From: JACRCT01 sp049841135
GTDB lineage: Bacteria; Myxococcota; Myxococcia; Myxococcales; UBA5297
Assembly: GCA_049841135.1 (NCBI GenBank)
Contig: JASGHK010000006.1
Location: 310,001 to 374,000 of the forward strand
Reading direction: 5' to 3'
DNA: 64,000 nt
This document shows, one piece after another, positions 48,542-56,897 of the stretch (the stretch's first letter is position 1; every line of letters starts with the position of its first letter). The notes below the pieces were generated by a model. That model did no database searches. It was not told where the DNA came from and saw nothing but the letters and a program-made list of their open reading frames with translations. A program made the translations under genes and the position numbers.

Positions 48542-49054
48542 TCATGTCTGCGGCTTGTCCTCGCCGGTCGAGACAGGGCCCGAGGTGGCGGGGGCATTGG
48601 TCGGCGCTGGGCCTGAAGGCGCGGAAGGTCGTCGCTGGGCCAACCCGATCGCCAATCCCGACAGCAGCACCCCGATGCCGCCGGCCACCACCGAAATCCC
48701 GAGCGCGCTTGCGTTGAGAGCGACCTCGGGGTGCACCGTCACCGCCGCGATCAGCCCGATCGACGCCTGCAGCGCCACGACCGTCGTTGCGGCGATCGTC
48801 CAGCGCGGTCCCTCGACGAGCAGGCCCGCCAGGTAGCAGACGATCGGCGCGACGAGGATGGGCGCCGTGATGCGCGGTTCGAGCAGCGGCCAGAGCAGAG
48901 GGCTCGGCGCCTCGAGCCGGAGGATGGCCTGGGCGATCTTGCTGCTCAGGAACGTGCTGGCCACGAAGGCGGCGACTCCCAGCGGGATTCCCAGGGACAG
49001 GGCTCGCGCGGAGCGCTTGAGCCGGGACGGGGGCTTGGCTGGGGCGGCGCACAC
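48542..49054 (-). CDS. Small integral membrane protein
   Basis: 170 residues from GTG 49054. Four hydrophobic segments are visible: SLGIPLGVAAFVASTFL, ITAPILVAPIVCYLAGLLV, ALQASIGLIAAVTV and ALGISVVAGGIGVLLSGLAI. A short cytoplasmic-type basic start precedes them and a Pro/Ser/Thr-rich tail follows. There is no transporter or enzyme motif. It is convergent with the secreted protein gene upstream (30 bases between stops). The start is uncertain because the frame is open further upstream, but that part is Arg-rich and unlike protein. Confidence 0.6.
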   Translation of the reverse strand: MCAAPAKPPSRLKRSARALSLGIPLGVAAFVASTFLSSKIAQAILRLEAPSPLLWPLLEPRITAPILVAPIVCYLAGLLVEGPRWTIAATTVVALQASIGLIAAVTVHPEVALNASALGISVVAGGIGVLLSGLAIGLAQRRPSAPSGPAPTNAPATSGPVSTGEDKPQT

Positions 49055-49137
49055 GGTGGGCCAGTATAGCCGCGGGCAGTGAAGCGCCTCGCCTCCCAAG
49101 TCTCGGCCCGCTATTCTTCGAGCGGGGGCAGACCGCC

Positions 49138-50035
49138 ATGAAAAAGAAGGCCCCGAGCGAGAACGTCTCGGCCCGTCCGTCCGGCAAGCCGCAAGACGAT
49201 GACGTCGAGGGTGACGCGTCCAACGTGACGTTGCGCGAAGCGCCAAAGTTCGACCGCAAGTCCTTCGACGAGGCCGCCAAACGCAAGATGCCGGCGCCGT
49301 CCCTCCCGGAGGTCCCGGTGGATGTAGCCGCGGCGAAGACGATCATCGGCGCGGAGGTGCCCCCGGAAGCTCCGCGATCGTCTCTCCGCCAAGCCTCGCG
49401 CCGAAAAAGGCCTCGACAAGGCGGTGCAGGACCAGGCGACGGTGCTCAAGGCCCCGGCGTTCGACGCCAACAAGGCCGAGAAGGCGGTCAAGGACCAGGC
49501 AACGGTGATCAAGATGTCCGCGCCCGACGATCCCGCCTTGGAGGGCGCGGACGGGGCGTCGACGATGCCCCTGGTGCTGGAGCCGGCGGCCATCACTGCG
49601 CCTGTCCAGGCGCCGGTCAACGCGCCCGTCCCCTCTGTCACACAGCCCGGCAAGCCCACGGCCATCGTCGAGGCGTTCAAACCTCCCAAGACGCCGCTCA
49701 CGCCGGAGCAGCGCGCCACCCGCGCCCGCCTCATCCTGGCCGGCTGCGTCGGCGCCCTCGTCATCGCGCTGTTCATCCCGGGAATCGTCAAGGCCCGCAA
49801 GCCCTCGATCGAGGCGCTCCAGGAGGTCTACAAGTCCACCTTCCGGGACCCGCACCTGGCCAACCCGCGCGCCGACATGATCAAGTTCGAGCTGGTCAAG
49901 GCCGTGCCCTGCGCGACCCACCCCGAGGACTCGTGCCTGGTCTACGACCTGACCGGCCCCAAGTACTCCTCGCAAATCGCCGTCTTCAAGGGCGCCGACG
50001 GCTGGGTGCTCGAGCGCCACGGCATCGAGAAGTAG
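49138..50035 (+). CDS. Single-pass membrane protein of unknown function (one frameshift)
   Basis: About 298 residues if repaired. A long hydrophilic N-terminal region (MKKKAPSENVSARPSGKPQD) contains two similar segments (VQDQATVLKAPAFDANKAEK and VKDQATVIKMSAPDD), suggesting an internal repeat of phosphorylatable or binding peptides. One transmembrane helix (LILAGCVGALVIALFIPGIV) comes near residue 215, followed by a small C-terminal domain (FELVKAVPCATHPEDSCLVY, IAVFKGADGWVLERHGIEK). The two halves are in different frames; the change lies close to 49,385-49,400 beside a GATC (CCGCGATCGTCTCTCC). The span is 3n+1 bases. The topology suggests a cytoplasmic N-terminus and an outer C-domain. Confidence 0.65.
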
Positions 50036-50151
50036 CGCCTGACGGCCCCACCGGCGCCTGGCGATGGCTGAGCCTGCGAACGGCGCCCGTTCATGTCACA
50101 AAGTAGCTGCCTATCTTCAGCAGTCGAGCTCGAGCATCGAGGCGGGCTTCG

Positions 50152-51021
50152 CTAGCGCCCCGCGTCGCCCTCTCCCCATTGCTTCAGCGGCCTGGGCGCG
50201 CCCGCGTCGGGGCTGGCCGTCCCCGCGTCGGCGGGGGGACTCGGCGGAGCCATCTTGGGCGCGAGCGCCTCGACGATCTTCGGGCTCTCCAGCGGAAGCG
50301 TGACGGCGTTGAACTTGCGCGGGAAGCTCGAGATGGCGCCCTTGCCGGACGCGACGATCTCGTAGCCCGTGCCGTCGGACAGGCGGATCTTGGCCAGGTG
50401 GGTGGCGGGGATGTCGTCCGCATACCAGACGTCGATGGACCCCTTTTCGGTCGGGAGCTTCGCGTACCGGCACTTGTAGGGCCCGGCTGCCGTCGTGAGC
50501 GAGACCGGAGTCCAGGGTCGCTGGTTCTTGGGCGGGCCCTTGCACTCGCCGCTCGCGCAGCCCTCGCCGCCCTTGGGGACGAACGCCGCGAAGGAGTCCA
50601 CCGAGTAGATGACCGAGCCCATCTTGAAGAACATCTGCCCGCCCACCTTCTCCCCGCGCCGGAGCCGCGCTGCCGTCCGCCCCAGCTTGTCCATCCAGAT
50701 CTCGATCCACGGCGGAAGCGCCGGGTTGTCGTCGGCGAGGATGGAGAAGCGAATGGTGTCGGTGAAGTCCGGCTTCCCGCCCCGCAGCGCGGCGTACTCC
50801 GCCCACTCGCCGGCCATCCCGGCGTAGGCTGCTTCGACGACCGTCTCCAGCCCGGCACGCGGGCCGGCACCAGGCTGCGCGCTCAGCGACGGCGGGTCGG
50901 GCGGGCCCTTCTTCGAGGCCGTCACCGGCTCGGCAGGCGTGGCGGCCGGCGCGGGGGTCGCTGAAGGCGCGGGGCTCGCGGAAAGCAGGCAGGCCGCCAG
51001 GGCGGTCGCGAACGGGCTCAT
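50152..51021 (-). CDS. Exported protein of unknown function at the end of the Tad-like operon
   Basis: 289 residues. The signal peptide (FATALAACLLSASPAPSA) is followed by a Pro/Ala linker and a globular domain (AAYAGMAGEWAEYAALRGGK, TIRFSILADDNPALPPWIEI, GQMFFKMGSVIYSVDSFAAF, DVWYADDIPATHLAKIRLSD). It has two Cys near GCASGECKG and ends in a Pro/Asp/Ala-rich tail. I do not recognise the family. The ATG overlaps the stop of the upstream membrane-protein gene (ATGA at 51018-51021), placing it in the operon. Confidence 0.7.
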   Translation of the reverse strand: MSPFATALAACLLSASPAPSATPAPAATPAEPVTASKKGPPDPPSLSAQPGAGPRAGLETVVEAAYAGMAGEWAEYAALRGGKPDFTDTIRFSILADDNPALPPWIEIWMDKLGRTAARLRRGEKVGGQMFFKMGSVIYSVDSFAAFVPKGGEGCASGECKGPPKNQRPWTPVSLTTAAGPYKCRYAKLPTEKGSIDVWYADDIPATHLAKIRLSDGTGYEIVASGKGAISSFPRKFNAVTLPLESPKIVEALAPKMAPPSPPADAGTASPDAGAPRPLKQWGEGDAGR

Positions 51022-51716
51022 GGGCTCACCTCGGCAGCGAGGACCGCGGCGCGGCCCACGCCGTCCCTGACCATCGTGGCCGCCCCGATCGGCAGCGCGT
51101 CGCTCGTCACTCCCGAAATCCAGAAGCGGCGCGTTCCGGGCTCGCACGAGAGCAGGAGCGTTCCGGGCGCGTCGCCCGCGCGGACTTCCTTGACGGGCCC
51201 GGGCTGCTCGACCACCACGACGCGCCACGGCGACGGGAACCCGAAGCGCCGGAAGCCCGAGGGCTGGGCGTGGGCGGAGAGCGCCTCCTCGAGCTTCGAG
51301 GCGGGGGCGGCGCAGGTGCGCGAGGCGGCGACGAGGGAGCGCAGCGCGTCCATCGCCTCCATCGTCCGCTCGGGCGGAAGGGGCGGCTGCGCGAGGTCCG
51401 GGGCACGCTGGAGCGGCCCGCCGAAGATGGTCGCGGCCAGCAACAGGACGGGGACCAGGTGGACCGCGCGGGGCATCCGCCAGCCGGCCAGCGTCGTGCC
51501 CGAAAGCCACAGCGCGTAGGCGGAGCCGACCGCCAGCACGGCCACCGCGCACGAGAGGCACGGGGCCTTCGGCGCCCAGAACGCGGGCGAGCCGAGGATG
51601 CGCAGGGCGAGCCGGATGCCGGCGGCGTTGGCGCCGAGCCCGGCGCAGACGATCGCGGCGTAGAAGAAGAAGAGCAGCCAGCGCTTGGCTGGAGTTCCTT
51701 TCGCGGCTCCGCGCAT
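51018..51716 (-). CDS. Membrane protein with CxxC in the Tad-like operon
   Basis: 232 residues. Three N-terminal transmembrane helices (WLLFFFYAAIVCAGLGANAA, CAVAVLAVGSAYALWLSG, AVHLVPVLLLAATIFGG) flank a PCLSC motif resembling redox-active CxxC loops of vitamin K epoxide reductase/DsbB-like proteins, though the fold is not certain. A soluble C-terminal domain follows (LEEALSAHAQPSGFRRFG, WRVVVVEQPGPVKEVRAGD). It may assist disulfide formation in the Cys-rich pseudopilins encoded upstream; that is inference. Overlaps and small gaps place it in the operon. Confidence 0.65.
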   Translation of the reverse strand: MRGAAKGTPAKRWLLFFFYAAIVCAGLGANAAGIRLALRILGSPAFWAPKAPCLSCAVAVLAVGSAYALWLSGTTLAGWRMPRAVHLVPVLLLAATIFGGPLQRAPDLAQPPLPPERTMEAMDALRSLVAASRTCAAPASKLEEALSAHAQPSGFRRFGFPSPWRVVVVEQPGPVKEVRAGDAPGTLLLSCEPGTRRFWISGVTSDALPIGAATMVRDGVGRAAVLAAEVSP

Positions 51717-51742
51717 CGGGCTTTCAGGTCAAGGAAGAAGGA

Positions 51743-51984
51743 TCAGGGGAAGGGGAGCCCGAGGATGATGTAGAAGCCGAGGATGTAGGTCTTGTAGGCG
51801 GCGATGGCGTTGGGCAGGAAGACCAGGAGCGACACGCCCGCCCCGGCGATGAGCGCGAAGCTGGTGATGGCGTACTCGGTCATCGCCTGGCCGTCTTCGT
51901 TGACGGCGAGCTTCCACAGCTTCGCGAGGACCGAGGTCCCCGTCGCCGTCCCGGGGGCAGGGGGGAGGGTCGGCGAGCGCTCAT
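51743..51984 (-). CDS. Flp-type pilin-like gene with disrupted N-terminus
   Basis: The downstream two thirds read KLWKLAVNEDGQAMTEYAIT, SFALIAGAGVSLLVFLPNAI, then AAYKTYILGFYIILGLPFP and stop at 51743-51745. GQAMTEYA is the Flp/TadE pilin cleavage-site region, followed by the hydrophobic assembly helix. No start codon exists in this frame. The natural start, ATG 51982-51984, has GGAGGAG upstream and overlaps the preceding stop (ATGA), but lies in another frame. Between them sits a truncated copy of the dispersed repeat (51950-51969). The span is 3n+2 bases. Either a one-base deletion or two-base insertion is present, or the repeat has damaged the gene. Confidence 0.55.
51950..51969 (-). repeat. 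Truncated stop-adjacent repeat overlapping the Flp-like gene start
   Basis: CCCGGGGGCAGGGGGGAGGG on the plus strand matches the G-rich end of the full copies, and the flank GCGAGCGCT matches copy 2. It begins 12 bases beyond the stop of the upstream gene (51981-51983), as in other copies, but here that places it within the first codons of the next gene. The hairpin arm is missing. Confidence 0.55.
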
Positions 51985-52757
51985 GGCTCCTCCCCCACCT
52001 TGTCGTAGATCGCCATCACGCTCGCGCCCTGCGCCTGCGAGCGGTACGGCGACAGGTGCAGCGTCACCCGCCGCTCGCCCTTGACCGCGGACACCTGTGC
52101 GCTGCCCTTCCCACCGTGCAGGTCGTAGCGCGCCAGGTTCCAGCCGCGCTTGGGCAGCTCGTCCTTGAGCCAGGCCGCGGCCGCGCCGACGGTCAGCGTC
52201 GGCTCCTGCCAGGAGTAGGTCTCGCCGTCCTTCGCCTTGTCCGCGAGCTTCATGATCCCCACGGCCGACGGGCTGAACGGCACGTCCTGGTCGTCCACCA
52301 CCGGGTCGGCCTGGGTCACCTGCAGCGGGAAGGCGGAGGGGAAGACCTCGGTCGAGCCCTTGCGCGGCGAGATCGCGACGACGACGTGCGTCGCGCCGCC
52401 GGCGACCGTCGCGGTCACGTTGAAGCCGCCGCCGCGGGTGGCGGTGACCTTGGCCGGCGCCTTCCACTGCTCGAACACCGCCAGGTAGTAATCGCGCACC
52501 TTCTCCGCCGGGTCCGGCGTGCTGAAGTGCGACAGGCGGAACGGCAACCCGTTGACCGCCAGGTCCTCTCCCAGCGGGTACTCGAGCGCATTGGGGTAGG
52601 CCGGCAGTTCGTCGTCGGCGTAGTAGGTGGTCCGCGGCTCGGCAGCCGAGGCCGGCGGCGGCCCCGACGAGTCCAGCCCGAGGCTGCCGGCGACGAGCCC
52701 GGCGGCCAGGAGGACCGAGGCGACGACCCTGAAGGTGGAGTAGAGCTTGGGCTTCAT
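51981..52757 (-). CDS. Exported Tad-operon accessory protein of unknown function
   Basis: 258 residues. The membrane/export signal (VVASVLLAAGLVAGSLGL) is followed by a two-lobed alpha/beta domain: LPAYPNALEYPLGEDLAVNG, VRDYYLAVFEQWKAPAKVTA and THVVVAISPRKGSTEVFPS, then VGAAAAWLKDELPKRGWNLA and VTLHLSPYRSQAQGASVMAI. The two lobes share the pattern of a helix ending in Trp followed by Ala-x-Tyr and strands, so it may be an internal duplication. The family is not recognised; the position between TadE-like and Flp-like genes suggests a pilus accessory role. The stop overlaps the next start codon by 3 bases. Confidence 0.7.
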   Translation of the reverse strand: MKPKLYSTFRVVASVLLAAGLVAGSLGLDSSGPPPASAAEPRTTYYADDELPAYPNALEYPLGEDLAVNGLPFRLSHFSTPDPAEKVRDYYLAVFEQWKAPAKVTATRGGGFNVTATVAGGATHVVVAISPRKGSTEVFPSAFPLQVTQADPVVDDQDVPFSPSAVGIMKLADKAKDGETYSWQEPTLTVGAAAAWLKDELPKRGWNLARYDLHGGKGSAQVSAVKGERRVTLHLSPYRSQAQGASVMAIYDKVGEEP

Positions 52758-52771
52758 CACGAGCGCGCCTC

Positions 52772-53854
52772 CTACTTGCACTCCGTTTCCGTGTTCCGAG
52801 AGTTGTAGGAGCAGGCGTTGTCCCCCGCCTCCTGCTTGAGCGGCTCGTTGCAGCCCATGTAGCAGGGTCCCAGCTTCTCGTAGAGCTTGTAGTACCGGCT
52901 CTCGTCCTTCTTGTAGGTGTCCTTGTAGACGTTGGTCATGCCGGTCGTCACCGCCTGGTGGCTGTGGCACTTCATGTTCTCGGTGCTCACCGTCAGGCTC
53001 ACCTCGCCGGTGCCGGTGCCGCTCAGCGGCTGGGAGACTCCCACCGCCAGCAGCGGCAGGTGCACGCCCACCGCCCCGCTGATCTTGCCCAGGGCGTTCT
53101 CGACGCTGCCTCCGCCCATCAGCCCGGTGAGCCCCGCCAGGTGCATCCGCTTGATCTGCGCGAAGTAGTCCGGGCACGCGGGCTTGCCGTCGGCGTCGCA
53201 GGTGACGCCGGCGATGTGCGCCATGGCGGCCCCGTCCTTGATGTCCCACTGGTCGGCGATGAGCGACTGCGAGGAGGGGATGTCGAACTCGTCCTTCTCC
53301 AGCATCTTCTCGTTGTAGCCGATGGGCATCAGCTTCCCGAGGAGCTTGTTCTTCGCGTGGATCTTGAACTTGCCCATCGGCTTGCCGTTCCTGTTGAACT
53401 TCCAGAAGCCGAAGACGTAGTTGACGATGTCGTCGATGGCGCTGAACCCGTCGATCTCGTAGATGCCCGGCTCCTCGTCGGTGATGTCCACCTGGCTGGT
53501 GTCCACCGAGGTCTCCAGGGACAGGAAGGCGTGCGCCTTGTAGTCCTTGACCAGGTCGGGAGTGGCGCCGTCGAGGTCGCCGTCGCCGTAGCGCTTCTTG
53601 ACCTCGTCGAGGATCTCCTGGCGCGCGGTCTTGAACTTCTTCTCGTGGTCGCCGTCCTTGAAGTCCGACAGGCCGTAGGCAGTCATCTCCCAGACCAGGA
53701 AGCGCGAGGCCTCGTTGGCCTTGAGCCGGGTCAGGGACAGCTCGTAGAAGAAGATGGCGTAGAGCAGCGTGGGCACCAGCAGCAGGGAGACCAGCGCGAA
53801 CTCGGCCGTCGCCGCTCCGCGCTCCCCCAAGGTCTTTCGGGCGAATGGTCGCAT
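52772..53854 (-). CDS. Large TadE-like pseudopilin
   Basis: 360 residues. The N-terminus has the TadE/F signature: a basic start, then GERGAATAEFALVSLLLVPT, i.e. Gly-x-x-Ala-x-x-Glu-Phe-Ala before a hydrophobic helix, the TadE domain. The remaining 320 residues form an unusually large exported domain (HEKKFKTARQEILDEVKKRY, VTCDADGKPACPDYFAQIKR, TTGMTNVYKDTYKKDESRYY) ending in a Cys-rich segment (GPCYMGCNEPLKQEAGDNAC). Typical TadE proteins are about 150-200 residues, so this one carries an added domain. It is likely processed by a TadV-type peptidase encoded elsewhere. Confidence 0.85.
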   Translation of the reverse strand: MRPFARKTLGERGAATAEFALVSLLLVPTLLYAIFFYELSLTRLKANEASRFLVWEMTAYGLSDFKDGDHEKKFKTARQEILDEVKKRYGDGDLDGATPDLVKDYKAHAFLSLETSVDTSQVDITDEEPGIYEIDGFSAIDDIVNYVFGFWKFNRNGKPMGKFKIHAKNKLLGKLMPIGYNEKMLEKDEFDIPSSQSLIADQWDIKDGAAMAHIAGVTCDADGKPACPDYFAQIKRMHLAGLTGLMGGGSVENALGKISGAVGVHLPLLAVGVSQPLSGTGTGEVSLTVSTENMKCHSHQAVTTGMTNVYKDTYKKDESRYYKLYEKLGPCYMGCNEPLKQEAGDNACSYNSRNTETECK

Positions 53855-53870
53855 GGCGGGCCCTCGGTCC

Positions 53871-56081
53871 TTAGTGGGTGACCACGCCGGTCACGTTGAT
53901 GAGCGTCTTGAGCTTGTCCGAGCCGCCCAGGGGCGAGAGCTTGGCCTTCCAGAACGGGTTGAAGAGGTTGGGCGGCTCCGCCCAGTGGCCGGGCCGGTGG
54001 TAGTAGCACATGGCCCGCGCCCAGCCGTTGAGGCCGGGCAGCACGCCGTCGGCGTTGACCTTGCCCACGCCGTCCAGGTTGGCGTCACGCCCGCTGCTGG
54101 TGATGCCCTCGAAGGTCGTGTAGTCCGACCACTTGAACTTGGAGGTGGAGGTGAAGCCCAGCGCCAGCTCGGGCGGGAAGCGCGAGTCCTCCGGCGTCTT
54201 GTTCACCAGGGCCCAGAAGTCGGGCTGGTTGAACAAGGTCTCCTTCTTGTCCGGCTGCGGGTTGAACGAGTAGTAGGGCGCGATGCCGTACCACTTGTGC
54301 TCGTTGTCGTCGTCCTTGCCGTAGCACTTGGTGTCCTTGGTGTACGCGTAGGCGGGGCACTCGCCGACCTGGGGGTTGATGGTGACCTTGACCCAGTAGT
54401 GGCGGTCGTCGCCCTTGTAGCCGTCGTCGTTGCTGTCGCTGTCGTTGGCGAGCCGGCAGTGGAACGCCTTGTCGTCGTCGTCGGACTTGTAGAAGCTCTG
54501 GATGCCCACCATGCGGCCCGAGCCGCCGGAGATGGCGGCCATCGCCGTCGCCTTGACGTACTCGGCCGAGGCCAGCGCCCCGCCGCGGCTCCAGTCGGCC
54601 TTCTCGTGGCTCGACTCGAAGACGTGGTTCTTCTTGTTGGCGTCGGCGGAGTCGGCGGACTCGGACTTGTCGGCGCCGTTCTCGCTGTCCACCTGGCTCT
54701 GGGTGTTCTCGCCCTCGTCCTTGTCGTTCTGGCACTTCTTCTTGGCGTCCTCGCACTCTTCGTCGCGCTTGTCGGCCTTCTCCTGGGCGTCCCTGCAGGT
54801 CGCGTCCTTCTGGTCGCAGACCGACCGGGCGTTGCTGCAGGCCGAGCAGTTGGAGTCGCTCTGGCAGGCGGGGTCGCTGTTGCACTGGGACTGGGCGTTC
54901 GCGCAGTTCCCACGCTCGGTGTCGCACTTGTTCTTGGCGGTCTCCGCCGCGTCCGCGTAGGGCTTGCAGCGGTCCTGGGCCTGCTTGCACTCCTGGCCCT
55001 TCTGCTTGGCCGCGTTGATGGCGCCGTCGGGGCTGCCGCCCTTGCCCATGCCCTCGGTGAAGGTCTGCTGGTCCATGTGCTTCACCAGGCGGGTGGAGCC
55101 CACGTAGATCCAGCCCAGGAACTTGGCGACGCTGTTCTCGCCGCCGAAGCCGCGGTCGGACTCGAAGGTCATGTCCACGCCGTAGGCGCCTTTGCCGGTG
55201 CGGCTGGCGTTGGTCAGCTCCACCATCAGGCGCTCGGCGTTCTGCACCATGTCGTCGTCGTTCGAGGAGTCGTCCTTGGCCTCGGTGCCGCCCTCGGGGA
55301 TGTCGTCCGAGTCCTCGTCGAACAGGCCCTTGTACGAGCCCACGAGGTTTCCGTTGAGGGCGCCGGCCAGGGTCTTGTAGGTGGCGGCGACCCAGCCGTC
55401 GCTGTTGCACGTGTCCCCGGCCGTCTCCCGGATGATCTTCTCCTGGAAGTTTCCCAGCAGGTTCGCGTCCAGCACCGTTCCGGTGAGCTTCTGGATGGCC
55501 CGGGCGACGTTGAACATCACCGTGTTGTTGAGCACCCCCACGGCCTTGACCGCCAAGGCCATGAGGCTGTCCACCCCGTCGATGAGGCTCCAGGTGTTGG
55601 ACAACAGCTCGTAGAGGACCTTGGCGGCGTAGTAGCAGACCTTGGAGAGCGCCATGAAGGCCAGCTCGATCGCCAGGCAGATCACTCCATAGATGGGCAC
55701 CTTGTCGCAGTAGGCCGCCGCCGACTGGACGTAGCAGAAGATGGCCGCCAAGGCCTCGATGAGGTCCGCCAGCATCCAGAGCAGCGTCTGCACGCCCGTC
55801 AGGTACGAGGAGATGGACTGGAAGGCCATCATCGCCACGTAGTTGGAGATGGAGGCGCGATTGACGAAGGCGATGAAGTTGAGCGAGCGGGCCACCACCG
55901 CCGCGGCGGAGTAGGCCGCGTTGTCGGCCGCGTTCTGGATCTTGATGCGCTGGTCGATGGTCCAGCCCAGCTGGAAGGTGACCATCACCGCCAGGGAGAG
56001 GATGAGCATCGACACGGCGCCCAGCACCAGCGCCTGGCCGACCTCGTCCTCGCGCATCGTGTGACGAAGCTTGGTGATCAT
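53871..56081 (-). CDS. TadG-like pseudopilin with Cys-rich coiled-coil insert
   Basis: 736 residues from ATG 56081 (MITKLRHTMREDEVGQALVL). DEVGQALVLGAVSMLILSLA is the TadG/TadE-like start, followed by QNAADNAAYSAAAVVARS, typical of TadG N-domains. From about residue 355 to 470 there is a polar helical insert with about 15 Cys, spaced mainly 7 or fewer residues apart (KQKGQECKQAQDRCKP, NSDPACQSDSNCSACSNARS, VCDQKDATCRDAQEKADKRD, EECEDAKKKCQNDKDEGEN). This suggests a disulfide-stapled helical bundle. An acidic region and a globular C-domain (SFYKSDDDDKAFHCRLANDS, FEGITSSGRDANLDGVGK) follow. There is no VWA MIDAS, unlike classical TadG. Confidence 0.85.
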   Translation of the reverse strand: MITKLRHTMREDEVGQALVLGAVSMLILSLAVMVTFQLGWTIDQRIKIQNAADNAAYSAAAVVARSLNFIAFVNRASISNYVAMMAFQSISSYLTGVQTLLWMLADLIEALAAIFCYVQSAAAYCDKVPIYGVICLAIELAFMALSKVCYYAAKVLYELLSNTWSLIDGVDSLMALAVKAVGVLNNTVMFNVARAIQKLTGTVLDANLLGNFQEKIIRETAGDTCNSDGWVAATYKTLAGALNGNLVGSYKGLFDEDSDDIPEGGTEAKDDSSNDDDMVQNAERLMVELTNASRTGKGAYGVDMTFESDRGFGGENSVAKFLGWIYVGSTRLVKHMDQQTFTEGMGKGGSPDGAINAAKQKGQECKQAQDRCKPYADAAETAKNKCDTERGNCANAQSQCNSDPACQSDSNCSACSNARSVCDQKDATCRDAQEKADKRDEECEDAKKKCQNDKDEGENTQSQVDSENGADKSESADSADANKKNHVFESSHEKADWSRGGALASAEYVKATAMAAISGGSGRMVGIQSFYKSDDDDKAFHCRLANDSDSNDDGYKGDDRHYWVKVTINPQVGECPAYAYTKDTKCYGKDDDNEHKWYGIAPYYSFNPQPDKKETLFNQPDFWALVNKTPEDSRFPPELALGFTSTSKFKWSDYTTFEGITSSGRDANLDGVGKVNADGVLPGLNGWARAMCYYHRPGHWAEPPNLFNPFWKAKLSPLGGSDKLKTLINVTGVVTH

Positions 56082-56102
56082 CGAAGCCCCCAAAGGCGCG
56101 AC

Positions 56103-56894
56103 CTAGCAGCCGTCGTCCCCGTCGTCCTTGCCCGCCCACTCCTCGCCCGAGTCCCCCGGCTTGTGGAGGAACGGGTTGGACTGCATGCGGATGGTGTAGG
56201 TGGTGACCAGCGGCTGGAAGTAGCGGCCGGACAGGGTCGCCACCCAGCGCAGCTTCTTCATCTTGCTGTCGTTGAGGCCGGTGTACTTGCAGCTCTTGGC
56301 GAAGTCGCCGCTCTGCACGCGGCTGAGCTTGAGCTTGTCGGTGTCCACGAAGGCCAGGGCTGCGTTCTGCCCGCGCAGGTTCTGGCCCACCAGCTGCGCC
56401 CACCAGGACTCGAAGATGAGGAAGTTGGCGAACGGGATGTGCATCTCGTACAGGTAGACGACGCGGACGGTCATCTGCGTCTTCTTGCGGTCCCCGGCGT
56501 CGAACTCGATCTCCAGGTTCTTGCCGAAGTCGGCCTTCTTGGGCGTCAGCACCTGCACGTCCACCATGGGCATGCCCAGCAGCTGCTCGGCGAGCTCGTC
56601 CTTGACCTTGGCCTTGACGTAGCCGGTGACCACGTCGGTCAGGTCGCGCACGGGCTGCATGGTGGGCAGGAGCGAGACCAGCGCCGCTTGCTTCATGCGG
56701 CCCTTGTCCATGTTCCAGACCGCGCCCGAGCGGGCCGCGTTGAAGGCGGCGTACTCGAGCATCAGGCTGGCCTGGTGCATCAGCGTCAGCTGCAGGATGC
56801 CCAGGATGAAGAAGGTCATCAGCGGGACGACGATAGCCGTCTCCACCGCTGCCTGGCCGGACTGCGACGTGCGAGACCTGCGAGCCCCCCGCAT
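56103..56894 (-). CDS. TadE family pseudopilin
   Basis: 263 residues. RRSRTSQSGQAAVETAIVVP then LMTFFILGILQLTLMHQASL is the TadE motif (Gly-Gln-Ala-Ala-x-Glu) and assembly helix. The exported domain (AAFNAARSGAVWNMDKGRMK, MTVRVVYLYEMHIPFANFLI, ATLSGRYFQPLVTTYTIRMQ) has a strand pattern typical of TadE-like proteins that carry a C-terminal beta domain. It ends in acidic residues and a Cys. It follows the CpaC-N-like gene by 3 bases and precedes the TadG-like gene by 21, within the operon. Confidence 0.88.
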   Translation of the reverse strand: MRGARRSRTSQSGQAAVETAIVVPLMTFFILGILQLTLMHQASLMLEYAAFNAARSGAVWNMDKGRMKQAALVSLLPTMQPVRDLTDVVTGYVKAKVKDELAEQLLGMPMVDVQVLTPKKADFGKNLEIEFDAGDRKKTQMTVRVVYLYEMHIPFANFLIFESWWAQLVGQNLRGQNAALAFVDTDKLKLSRVQSGDFAKSCKYTGLNDSKMKKLRWVATLSGRYFQPLVTTYTIRMQSNPFLHKPGDSGEEWAGKDDGDDGC

Positions 56895-56897
56895 GGC

